The position numbers and the translations under genes are program-made. From Mycolicibacterium diernhoferi (GTDB taxonomy: Bacteria; Actinomycetota; Actinomycetes; Mycobacteriales; Mycobacteriaceae), in NCBI RefSeq assembly GCF_019456655.1, contig NZ_CP080332.1, forward strand, positions 558,001-622,000: a stretch of DNA of 64,000 nucleotides, read 5' to 3'. The notes below the pieces were generated by a model. It worked only from the letters and a program-made list of their open reading frames with translations, was not told the DNA's origin and did no database searches. Each line of letters starts with the position of its first letter. Position 1 is the first letter of the stretch. This document shows positions 25,466-32,953 of this stretch, in pieces.

Positions 25466-26884
25466 TCAGGCCGGTCCGATACCGGTGACCGAGGCCGTCA
25501 ACACGGTCGTCGTCACCCCGTCCGGCCAGCGTAGGCGCACCCCGGGCGTGGCCGTCAACGACCCGCAGTCCGCGTCGGCGACACCGGGCGGCAGGCCCGG
25601 TGCACGCCGGGTCCGGCCGGCGGTCAGCATGGCGTAGCCGGGGAAGCAGGTCAGCCACTGGCCGGCAGAGGCACCGGCGGGGCGGGGGATGTCCGCGACG
25701 GCCAGTTCGGCACCGACCCCACTGGCCTCGGCCAGCATGCCCAAGGTGCCCACCACACCGGCCATGCTGACGTCCTTGGCGGCGCGAGGCCGCAGTTCGG
25801 CGACCAACCCGGCCATCGCGGCCAGATCCGTCGCGGAGCGGGCACTGGTGCAATCCCATTGCTTGCCGGTGTATCCGGGCCGCCAGCCGCCGGTGAGGTC
25901 GGCGGTGAGCCGGACTCGGTCCCCGGCCCGCCCGCCGCCGGCCGGCACCGGATCGGCGGTGCGCCCGAGTGCGGTGACCGCCAGCGCGGCCGGCACCCCG
26001 AGCTGGGTGTGGCCGCCGAGCACCGGGACCCGCCAGGCGGCCGATGCCGCCGTGATACCGCGGACGACGCGGTCCAGGATGGGCCGCGTCGGCGCACCGA
26101 CCGCGTCCAGCAGTCCGATCGGCCGGGCGCCCATCGCGGTCAGGTCGTTGATGTTGACCAGCACCGAGCACCAGCCCGCCCACTCCGGATCACGTTCGAC
26201 CATCGACGGGATGATGGCGTCGCAGGCCGCGACCACGTCGGTACCCGGGACCGGGGCACCGTCATCGCCGACGAAACCGGCCGGGCCGAGTCCGCCGCGG
26301 ATCGCCCGCAGCGGTGCCAGGGTGTCCCCGAGAAAGGATTTGGTGGCGGCGGCAAGCCCGACGAACGGGTTGATCGGGTACCGCATCCGGGTGTGCGAGC
26401 GGCCGGCGATCATCTTTTCGCCCAACGGTTTCCAGTTGAGATCGCTGAACACCCGGACATATCGGGTCTGTACGTCGGCCTCGAAGCGCAGCACCCCGGC
26501 CGACTCGACGTGCGCGCAGGCCGCCCGGATCAACGCCGGCCCGACGCCGCTGGATCGGGCGGCCCGGGTGGTGACCAGTCGGCTGCCGGTCCACCACCCG
26601 ATGTCCACCGCGCCGACCGGGGCGAGCCGCACCCCGCCCAGCACGGTGCCGTCGGGCCCGCGAGCCACCAGCACCACGGTGCGCGGGTCGTCATCGATCT
26701 CATCGGCGTCGGACCCGGCGAACAGCGCCTGCTCGCGCACGAACTCCGCCGTGCGCAGCCGGCGGTAGTCGGCCAGGTCGGCGCCGCAGGCCGGCTCGAT
26801 CAGAAACGGCGGAGTCGGCCGGGTACCGGCCAGGATGGACAGATCCTCTGGCGAAGACGGAGTGCTGGAGTCGAAGTGGATCAT
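25466..26884 (-). CDS. GNAT acetyltransferase fused to AIR synthase-like domain (NitE-NitF type)
   Basis: A 472-aa two-domain protein. Residues about 30-175 form a GNAT acyltransferase (YRRLRTAEFVREQALF, RAARSSGVGPALIRAA, RVFSDLNWKPLGEKM). Residues about 185-472 form a PurM/AIR synthase-like ATP-binding domain (GDDGAPVP, VNINDLTAMGARPIGLLDAVG, VLGGHTQLG, AKDVSMAGVVGTLGMLAE). In several bacteria these are separate neighbouring genes of the nitrilase cluster; here they are one chain. I start at ATG 26884, which forms ATGA with the radical SAM stop. The chemistry is unproven; an acyl transfer and an ATP-dependent step on the same intermediate are implied. Confidence 0.88.
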   Translation of the reverse strand: MIHFDSSTPSSPEDLSILAGTRPTPPFLIEPACGADLADYRRLRTAEFVREQALFAGSDADEIDDDPRTVVLVARGPDGTVLGGVRLAPVGAVDIGWWTGSRLVTTRAARSSGVGPALIRAACAHVESAGVLRFEADVQTRYVRVFSDLNWKPLGEKMIAGRSHTRMRYPINPFVGLAAATKSFLGDTLAPLRAIRGGLGPAGFVGDDGAPVPGTDVVAACDAIIPSMVERDPEWAGWCSVLVNINDLTAMGARPIGLLDAVGAPTRPILDRVVRGITAASAAWRVPVLGGHTQLGVPAALAVTALGRTADPVPAGGGRAGDRVRLTADLTGGWRPGYTGKQWDCTSARSATDLAAMAGLVAELRPRAAKDVSMAGVVGTLGMLAEASGVGAELAVADIPRPAGASAGQWLTCFPGYAMLTAGRTRRAPGLPPGVADADCGSLTATPGVRLRWPDGVTTTVLTASVTGIGPA

Positions 26885-27942
26885 CAGGCACCCAGCCCCT
26901 GCAGCACCGAGCAGGCCCCGCAGGCCGCGCATCCGGCCCGCTGGTCGGTGCCGGCCATCCCGGCCATCGCGAGTTTCGCGGCGACCTCACGGGACACCTT
27001 CTCCACCGCCGCGGCCGACGGGGCGGGGGCGGCATCGATCTCGACGGCCAGCGAGCCGGGCTGCGGGCGATAGGGCACCACGAACGGGTACACCCCCATG
27101 TCGATCAGTTCGGACGCGCCGGCGATCAGCTCGTCCTGGTCCTCCCCGAGGCCCACCAGCAGATAGGTCGACACCTGATTACGGCCGAACACCCGGACCG
27201 CTTCGCGCCACGCCGCCCGGTACTGCTCCAGCGGTACCGTCGCCTTCCCGGGCATCCACCGGCGGCGCACCCGGTCGTCGAGGGATTCCACGTGGATACC
27301 GATCGCGTCGGCGCCTGCGGAGCGCAACTCGCCGATGACCGCCAGATCGGCGGGCGGTTCACACTGGACCTGGACCGCAAGACCGGGCTCGGCCTCCTTG
27401 ACGGCCTGCACGCATCGGATCAGATGCCTTGCGCCACGGTCGGATCCAGCAGAGGTCCCGGTGGTCATCACCATCTGCCGCACGCCGTCCAGCCGTACCG
27501 CGGCCGCGGCCACCTCGGCGAGTTCGGCCGGCCGCTTCACCGCGGTGGTGGCCCCCGAGCGCAGGGATTCCTCGATCGTGCAGAACCGGCAGCGTTGATC
27601 GGGTGCGTACCGGATGCAGGTCTGCACCACCGTGGTGGCCAGCACGTCGCGGCCGTGCAGCCGGGCCAGTTTCTCGTACGGGACGCCCTCGGCGGTGCAC
27701 AGGTCGTAGAACTTCGGCCGGTCGATGACCTCGACGTCCAGTCCGGTGTCCACGCCGTCGAGCAGCACCCGGGTGCCGTCGAACACGAACGGGCTGGTGG
27801 CATTTCGCGGGATCGCGGCGTTGAGGCCGTCGATGACGAGGTGCCCGTCCGCGCTGGGGCCGGCCCCGGAGGTGCGGCTGACCGGCGGCTCACCGCGGAA
27901 ACCCGACAGTGCGAGGTCGACCCTGGTGGATACGCTCATCAT
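26884..27942 (-). CDS. Radical SAM protein of the nitrilase cluster (MSMEG_0568/NitD-type)
   Basis: A 352-aa radical SAM protein. The cluster-binding cysteines are spaced C-x8-C-x2-C (CIRYAPDQRCRFC), an unusual expansion of the classical Cx3Cx2C loop. The barrel continues with MVMTTGTSAGSDRG and VQCEPPADL, and there is a second Cys group at the C-terminus (CAACGAC) that may hold an auxiliary cluster. Two in-frame ATGs lie at 27942 and 27939, preceded by GGGGCC. It is co-translated with the GNAT-AIR gene. Homologues accompany the nitrilase in Nit1C clusters linked to cyanide assimilation in pseudomonads; the reaction is not established. Confidence 0.9.
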   Translation of the reverse strand: MMSVSTRVDLALSGFRGEPPVSRTSGAGPSADGHLVIDGLNAAIPRNATSPFVFDGTRVLLDGVDTGLDVEVIDRPKFYDLCTAEGVPYEKLARLHGRDVLATTVVQTCIRYAPDQRCRFCTIEESLRSGATTAVKRPAELAEVAAAAVRLDGVRQMVMTTGTSAGSDRGARHLIRCVQAVKEAEPGLAVQVQCEPPADLAVIGELRSAGADAIGIHVESLDDRVRRRWMPGKATVPLEQYRAAWREAVRVFGRNQVSTYLLVGLGEDQDELIAGASELIDMGVYPFVVPYRPQPGSLAVEIDAAPAPSAAAVEKVSREVAAKLAMAGMAGTDQRAGCAACGACSVLQGLGA

Positions 27943-27948
27943 GGCCCC

Positions 27949-29223
27949 TTAGCTGGCAGACGCGGTGACGGAGTGGAATGTCTTGTGGTCGACGATGATC
28001 GCGTCCGCGATGTGCCGCGCGTCGCGGTCTATTCCGAGGAACCGGCCCGAGCCCCAGGTGTGCATCCAGGGCAGGCCGACGAAGCTGAGCCCGGGTACGG
28101 TGGTGATGCCGCGGGTCTGCATGGGGCGTCCGGACCCGTCGAAGGCGCTGGCCTCGATCCACCGGTAGTCCGGCCGGTAGCCGATGGCCCACAACACGCT
28201 GGTGACGCCTGCAGCCCGCAGATCCAGTGTGCTGGTTTCTGTCTCGGGATGCCAGACCGGTTCGTAGCGCGATGCCGGCGGTGCCGGGATGCCCTCGCGT
28301 TCGATGTGGGCGTCGATGTCTGCGCAGATCGAGTTGTACACCGCGTCGGCGTGGTCCAGTGCGGCGGTCAGGGTGGGCGCGAACCGCAGGGTGTGGTCCT
28401 TGCCGTCGGTCAGCGTCCCGTAGAGCTGCATGCCTTCGAGGGCGAACTGGCGCAGGTCCACGTCGCGGCCGCCGTCGCGTCCGGTGACGTAATGGTTGGT
28501 CTTCTCGATGGCAGCCTGGCCGCCCGGATACTGCGCGGCCGGCCGATCGTACAGTCCCATCTCGTGCAGCCAGGTCATGCAGTCCCGGCCGCGGTAGGTG
28601 CGCGCGACCCGGGGTGCCCCGCCGACGGCCAGGTGCACGGTGCGTCCGCTCAGGTGCAGGTCCTCGGCGATCTGCGCGCCGGACTGCCCGCTGCCCACCA
28701 CCAGCACCGCGCCGTCGGGTAGCTGGTCGGCATTGCGGTACTGCTCGGAATGCAATTGGTGCACAGAGGGATCCAGCGACCGGGCCCAGGGTGGGGTGAT
28801 CGGCAGCGGATAGCCGCCGGTGGCGACGACGGCGTGGTCGCAGATGACGGTCTGGGTACCGGTCGCGGTCTGCACCGTCAGTTCGAAACCACCGCCGGGA
28901 TGGTTGGCCAGCCGGCTGACCCGGCTGTGCGTCCGGACCGGCGGATCGAAGGTCCGCAACCAGCCGGCGAGCCAGTCGACGACCTCATCGCGGGTCATGA
29001 AGCCGTCCGGGTCCGGCCCGTCGTAGGCGTAGCCGGGAAGCCGGCAGTGCCAGTTGGGGGTGACCAGGGTGAAGTTGTCCCACCGGGTGTCGAACCAGGC
29101 GTGTGCCGGGGTTGCGGCCTCCAGGACGACGTGGTCGATACCGGCGCGGCCGAGATACCAGCTGACCGACAGGCCGGCCTGACCGCCCCCGATGACGACG
29201 ACGGGAATGACGGTGGTGGTCAT
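27949..29223 (-). CDS. FAD-dependent oxidoreductase of the nitrilase cluster (MSMEG_0569/NitH-type)
   Basis: A 424-aa flavoprotein: FAD-binding VVVIGGGQAGLSVSWYL at the N-terminus, VVATGGYPLP, then a second Rossmann motif VVGSGQSGAQIAEDL, and VLWAIGYRPDYRW near the C-terminus. This is the layout of flavin N-/C-monooxygenases. I start at ATG 29223, which overlaps the stop of the small gene upstream (ATGA); the frame further upstream lies inside that gene. It may oxidise an intermediate using NADPH and O2. A conserved member of the cluster. Confidence 0.9.
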   Translation of the reverse strand: MTTTVIPVVVIGGGQAGLSVSWYLGRAGIDHVVLEAATPAHAWFDTRWDNFTLVTPNWHCRLPGYAYDGPDPDGFMTRDEVVDWLAGWLRTFDPPVRTHSRVSRLANHPGGGFELTVQTATGTQTVICDHAVVATGGYPLPITPPWARSLDPSVHQLHSEQYRNADQLPDGAVLVVGSGQSGAQIAEDLHLSGRTVHLAVGGAPRVARTYRGRDCMTWLHEMGLYDRPAAQYPGGQAAIEKTNHYVTGRDGGRDVDLRQFALEGMQLYGTLTDGKDHTLRFAPTLTAALDHADAVYNSICADIDAHIEREGIPAPPASRYEPVWHPETETSTLDLRAAGVTSVLWAIGYRPDYRWIEASAFDGSGRPMQTRGITTVPGLSFVGLPWMHTWGSGRFLGIDRDARHIADAIIVDHKTFHSVTASAS

Positions 29224-29516
29224 GACTGCTCCAGTTGCGGGTGCATCGCGGTGATCTCGATCAACGCATCGGATGGGTAAGCCGCTGCGGCGTGGGTGAT
29301 CCCCTCCTTCGTCGCGGCCGCCGAGGTGCAGGCGAAGCCGAACCGGGCCCGTACCCGCTCGCTCGCCTCGGCCATGGCACGCCCGACGCGGTCGACGAAG
29401 TCGTCGACCCGGTAGCGTCCACCGGTGGCCAGGTAGTCGTGCACGACCAGGCTGGGGGAGTAGCAACGCTGGGTGCTGCCGTCCGGCCAGCGGACCTCGA
29501 AGGTCATCTCAGGCAT
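29220..29516 (-). CDS. Small nitrogen-starvation-response protein, MSMEG_0570 family
   Basis: A 98-aa protein of unknown function that is a regular member of this cluster: MPEMTFEVRWPDGSTQRCYS at the N-terminus and RVRARFGFACTSAAATKEGI in the second half, with two cysteines. It starts inside the nitrilase end (8-bp overlap) and overlaps the flavoprotein start by 4 bp. ATG 29507 (Met4) is an alternative start. The small acidic-basic mix and lack of signal or membrane segment suggest a cytoplasmic accessory or substrate-carrier protein, but no function can be assigned. Confidence 0.82.
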   Translation of the reverse strand: MPEMTFEVRWPDGSTQRCYSPSLVVHDYLATGGRYRVDDFVDRVGRAMAEASERVRARFGFACTSAAATKEGITHAAAAYPSDALIEITAMHPQLEQS

Positions 29517-30411
29517 GAGCCGGTGCCTTCCACCCGGCCTCGTGGAAGGCGGTCGGGGCGGTCAGCGGTCCGTACACATCGGGCCGGCGGTCGCGCAGGT
29601 GGAACATGCCGGCCCGGGTGGTGCGGAAGGTGGCGTCCAGGTCGACCTCGGCGACCGCCATGCCGCTGTCCAGAAGAGTTGTGGCCAGGATGTTTCCACC
29701 TGGATCGACGATCTTGGCGTTGCCGACGTAGCGCAGCGACCCGAAAGTGCCGCTCTGGTTGGACGAGACCCAGAACACCTGGTTGTCCAGCGCGCGGGCG
29801 GTGTCGAACAGGTTGAACCGGTAGGTCCAGCGGTCGTCCTGCAGATTCTGCGCGGTGGCAGTCCGGGCTGCCGGCCAGGCTGACAGGCTCGCGATGATCT
29901 GCGCGCCGTCCAGCGCCATCAGGCGGGCCGCCTCCGGGAAGGCCTTGTCGTAACAGATTTGCAGGCCGACCCGGCCGACCGGGGTATCGAACACCCCGTA
30001 CCGGGAGCCCGCGGAGTACGACATCGACTCGCCGAGTGGCTGGTGCACCTTGCGGTAGGTGCCGTACACCTGAGTGCCGTCCAGGATGGCGGCGGAGTTG
30101 TAGCGGGTCTCTCCGTCGTCGGCCAGTTCGCAGAATCCGATCGCGACTGTCAGATCACCGATGATCTGCTGCACCCGGGCGATCTCCGGGCCGTCGAGCC
30201 GAATAGCCGGGGGCAGCGACTTTTTGGTGGTCCTGACGGTGTCGCCGTGGTTGCCCAGTGAGGACAGGTAGCCACCGATGGCGGCCTCGGGCAGCACGAG
30301 GAAATGCACGCCCGCGGCGCGGGCCCGCTCGGTGAGCGTGGTGATCAGCGTGTAATTCTGTTCGAGGTCCCGGGTGAAGTTCGCCGAGACGGCGGCCAGT
30401 GTGGTCGTCAT
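29509..30411 (-). CDS. Nitrilase with intact catalytic triad (NitC-type)
   Basis: A 300-aa nitrilase-superfamily hydrolase with complete catalytic residues: Glu42 (LPEAAIGGY), Lys121 (TYRKVHQPLGE) and Cys153 (QICYDKAFPE). It should hydrolyse a nitrile, or possibly cyanide, to acid plus ammonia, providing nitrogen. It belongs with the Nit1C cluster nitrilases; work in Pseudomonas fluorescens linked that cluster to growth on cyanide as nitrogen source (recalled, not checked). It is the second gene of the operon and overlaps the 98-aa gene by 8 bp. Its dead paralogue sits five genes downstream. Confidence 0.92.
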   Translation of the reverse strand: MTTTLAAVSANFTRDLEQNYTLITTLTERARAAGVHFLVLPEAAIGGYLSSLGNHGDTVRTTKKSLPPAIRLDGPEIARVQQIIGDLTVAIGFCELADDGETRYNSAAILDGTQVYGTYRKVHQPLGESMSYSAGSRYGVFDTPVGRVGLQICYDKAFPEAARLMALDGAQIIASLSAWPAARTATAQNLQDDRWTYRFNLFDTARALDNQVFWVSSNQSGTFGSLRYVGNAKIVDPGGNILATTLLDSGMAVAEVDLDATFRTTRAGMFHLRDRRPDVYGPLTAPTAFHEAGWKAPAHA

Positions 30412-30421
30412 GGTCGCGTCC

Positions 30422-30943
30422 CTAGACCATATAGGTGGAATTGATGATGGCGCCCTTGCGGGCGTAGTAGATCAGCGCGTCCTGGACGTCGAGCGGATGG
30501 GCCGGGATGACACCCTCGATCAGGTCCTCTTCACGTCCGCCGTGCAGGCCGAGTCCGAACCGGCAGCAGAACACGGTGCCGCCTTCCTTGATGAACGTGG
30601 TCAACGCATCGTTGATGTTCTGCTCGCCGGGGAAACCGGAGTCTCCGGTGGTCGGAAAACCTCGGGTGGCAAGGCAATTGATGGATCCAGGACCGTAGAA
30701 GTAGAGCGCGGACTCGAATCCTTTGCGCAGCGCGCGGGTGGCCTGTAGGACGGCGACGAACGATACCGAGGACTCGTGTGCGATCCCGTGCACCAGGGTG
30801 AAGTAACTCTCGCCCTCCTGGGCCTGGTAGTCGGGGAAGATCTTGGTCCCACCGTAGATGCTGGTGCCCTTGGGCAGTGCGGGATGCGGGATCTCGGCCA
30901 ACGATGCGGTGATGTTCTCGGCGATGGACGAGTCAAAAGGCAT
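30422..30943 (-). CDS. Nitrogen-starvation-response protein, MSMEG_0572/Sll0783 family
   Basis: A 173-aa protein, first gene of the nitrilase cluster. ATG 30943 is chosen because GGAG lies upstream; a TTG at 30994 would add an unlikely extension. Recognisable segments are FTLVHGIAHESSVSFVAVLQATRAL, SALYFYGPGSINCLATRGFP and FCCRFGLGLHGGREEDLI (with a Cys-Cys pair). The family resembles DsrE-like small proteins in length and in having conserved cysteines; I do not assign a reaction. Homologues in cyanobacteria are induced by nitrogen limitation. The divergent LysR gene may control it. Confidence 0.82.
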   Translation of the reverse strand: MPFDSSIAENITASLAEIPHPALPKGTSIYGGTKIFPDYQAQEGESYFTLVHGIAHESSVSFVAVLQATRALRKGFESALYFYGPGSINCLATRGFPTTGDSGFPGEQNINDALTTFIKEGGTVFCCRFGLGLHGGREEDLIEGVIPAHPLDVQDALIYYARKGAIINSTYMV

Positions 30944-31095
30944 GAGGGGCTCCGTATTTCGTGTCGGGTGATCGGCCGGTATCGGTTGGGTCAATTAGAT
31001 GCGCCGGCTGTTGCGTCGTGGTTAGGGCTGGAATACGGCTGCATTGCCGTCGGCTCACCACCGAAACCGGGCGGAAACATCACCGACCCCTGGTC

Positions 31096-31108
31096 TAACC
31101 TGGGAGTC
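31096..31108 (+). promoter_or_regulatory. Leaderless -10 element for the LysR gene
   Basis: TAACCT (31096-31101) lies exactly 7 nt before GTG 31109. The only purine-rich stretch (GGGAG) is 2 nt from the GTG, too close to act as a Shine-Dalgarno. The 165-bp gap (30944-31108) must also hold the nitrilase-cluster promoter. Confidence 0.45.
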
Positions 31109-31969
31109 GTGAAGCTGGACAGTCATCAGCTGGCGGCCTTCGCCGCGGTCATCGAGCTGGGCAGCTTCGATGCCGCGGCCGAGCGTCTGCACGTCACTCC
31201 GTCGGCCATCAGTCAGCGGATCAAGGCTCTGGAGCAGCGGGTGGGTCAGGTGCTGGTGGTCCGTGAAAAGCCGTGCCGGGCAACCATGGCCGGGGTCCCA
31301 CTGCTCCGGCTGGCGGCGCAGACCGAGATTCTTGAGGCCGAGGCGCTGGCCGAGACGGCGGGCGGTCGGACCGACCGGACCCGGATCGCGATCGCGGTCA
31401 ACGCCGACTCGATGGCCACCTGGTTCCACACCGTCTTCGCCCGGCTCCCGGCGGTGCTGCTCGACATCCGCATCGAGGATCAGGATCACTCGGCACGGTT
31501 GCTGCGTGAGGGGGCGGTGATGGGCGCGGTGACCACCGAACGCACCGCGGTGCCGGGTTGCCGGGTGCAGTCGCTCGGGGTGATGCGCTATGTCCCGGTG
31601 GCGGCCGAACGGTATGTGCGCGAATATCTGCCCGACGGGTTCATCGCCCCGGCGGTCGCCACCGCTCCATCGCTGGCATGGAACCGCGACGATGCGTTGC
31701 AGGATAATTTGGTTCGTCAGGTCTTCCGGCGGCCGATCGACCGGCCCGTGCATCATGTGCCGACCGCCGAGGGCTTCGGCGCCGCGGTGCGCGCCGGTCT
31801 GGGCTGGGGCATGTACCCCGAACAGTTGGTCACCGCCGACTTCGTGCGCGTCGTCGACGCTCACCTCGATGTGCCGCTGTTCTGGCAGAGCTGGAAGTTG
31901 GACAGCGCCGTGGTCGGTGCGGTGGGTGCGGCCGTGCGGCACGCGGCCGCCGGGCTGCGCAGCGGCTAA
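31109..31969 (+). CDS. LysR-family regulator, ArgP/LysG type
   Basis: A 286-aa LysR-type activator of the ArgP/LysG branch. The helix-turn-helix is LAAFAAVIELGSFDAAAERLHVTPSAISQRIKALE (split across about residues 6-40), followed by GQVLVVREKPCRAT, a hallmark of LysG from M. tuberculosis (Rv1985c). GTG 31109 is the start: the frame upstream is non-coding. LysG normally controls a neighbouring lysE exporter, but none is here; the divergent nitrilase cluster is the only nearby target, suggesting the regulator was recruited to sense an amino-acid-like product or nitrogen status. This is inference. It is convergent with the desaturase gene (4-bp overlap). Confidence 0.88.
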   Translation: MKLDSHQLAAFAAVIELGSFDAAAERLHVTPSAISQRIKALEQRVGQVLVVREKPCRATMAGVPLLRLAAQTEILEAEALAETAGGRTDRTRIAIAVNADSMATWFHTVFARLPAVLLDIRIEDQDHSARLLREGAVMGAVTTERTAVPGCRVQSLGVMRYVPVAAERYVREYLPDGFIAPAVATAPSLAWNRDDALQDNLVRQVFRRPIDRPVHHVPTAEGFGAAVRAGLGWGMYPEQLVTADFVRVVDAHLDVPLFWQSWKLDSAVVGAVGAAVRHAAAGLRSG

Positions 31970-32886
31970 GCCGGTGCGCCGGCCTCGCGCTGGGCCGCCT
32001 TCTCCTCGTAGAAGCGCGCGCGCTCGTCGACGGCGTCGAGGAACTGGGCGAGCTCGGTGCGGGCCCGTTCGCCGGCCGGGCCGAAATCGGTGCGCTCGAA
32101 GATCCGCCAGAAGCGCAGCACCGGTTGCAGCACATCGTCGTGGTGGATGCGGAGGTCGTAGATGCCGGCCTTGGCGATCAGGATCGAGCTCTCCCGGAAG
32201 TCGGCCATGCCCGCCCCGGGCATGGTGAAGCCGACGACCTCGTCGCGGATGGCCGCCATGGCGGCATCGGGAGCGATGTCCAGCGCGGCCGCCATGAGAT
32301 TGCGGTAGAAGACCATGTGCAGGTTCTCGTCGGCGGCGATCCGGGCGAGCAGTTGATCGGCGATCGGGCAGCCGGAGGCACGGCCGGTGTTGCGGTGCGA
32401 CACCCGGGTGGCGAGCTCCTGGAAGGACACGTAGGCCAGCGCGGCCAGCGGAGTCTTGTCGCCGGAGTCGTATCCGGCGATGGTGTGCGCCATGCGCAGC
32501 GCTTCCAGCTTGGACGGGTCCACTCCGCGGGTGACCACCAGGTAGTCGCGCAGCGCGATGCTGTGCCGGCCCTCCTCGGCGGTCCATTGGCCGACCCAGG
32601 TGCCCCACGCGCCGTCGCGCCCGAACCGGGTGGCGATCTCGCGGTGGTAGGAGGGCAGGTTGTCCTCGGTGAGCAGGTTTACCGTGAGTGCGGCCTTGGC
32701 GACCGGGTCCAGCGGGGAGTCCTCGGGTTGCCAGTCCTCGCCGCCCAGGAACGCGAAATCCCTTCCGCGGCTCCACGGCACGTAATCGTGTGGCTCCCAC
32801 GCCCGGGCCATCGTGAGATGACGTTCGAGGTTCTGCTCGACGATCGGTTCCAACTCGTGCAGCAGTCCGGTCTGGGCATCCGTCAT
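31966..32886 (-). CDS. Acyl-ACP desaturase, ferritin-like di-iron (DesA type)
   Basis: A 306-aa soluble type II fatty-acid desaturase. The di-iron ligands are visible: Glu74 (LLTEDN), Glu105/His108 (EEGRH), Glu157 with His164 (FQELATRVSH), and Glu187/His190 (DENLH). It would insert a double bond into an acyl-ACP chain using O2 and ferredoxin. It is related to mycobacterial DesA1/DesA2 but is a separate paralogue. GGAG lies 8 nt before ATG 32886. A 30-bp palindrome sits directly upstream, so it is probably under acyl-responsive repression. The ferritin-like gene upstream on the same strand may be functionally linked. Confidence 0.9.
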   Translation of the reverse strand: MTDAQTGLLHELEPIVEQNLERHLTMARAWEPHDYVPWSRGRDFAFLGGEDWQPEDSPLDPVAKAALTVNLLTEDNLPSYHREIATRFGRDGAWGTWVGQWTAEEGRHSIALRDYLVVTRGVDPSKLEALRMAHTIAGYDSGDKTPLAALAYVSFQELATRVSHRNTGRASGCPIADQLLARIAADENLHMVFYRNLMAAALDIAPDAAMAAIRDEVVGFTMPGAGMADFRESSILIAKAGIYDLRIHHDDVLQPVLRFWRIFERTDFGPAGERARTELAQFLDAVDERARFYEEKAAQREAGAPA

Positions 32887-32905
32887 GGTGCGACTCCGTT
32901 CATAG

Positions 32906-32935
32906 CAAGTAACCTACGGTTCCGTAGGTTACTTG
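32906..32935. promoter_or_regulatory. Perfect 14-bp inverted repeat upstream of desaturase (operator)
   Basis: Left arm CAAGTAACCTACGG (32906-32919), centre TT, right arm CCGTAGGTTACTTG (32922-32935). All 14 positions pair. It lies 20 nt before the desaturase start region in a 67-bp gap, with no coding function. The size and symmetry fit a TetR-family operator; mycobacterial desaturase genes are known to be controlled by such repressors. Confidence 0.75.
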
Positions 32936-32953
32936 TCGGGTCGATGGTTTCGG

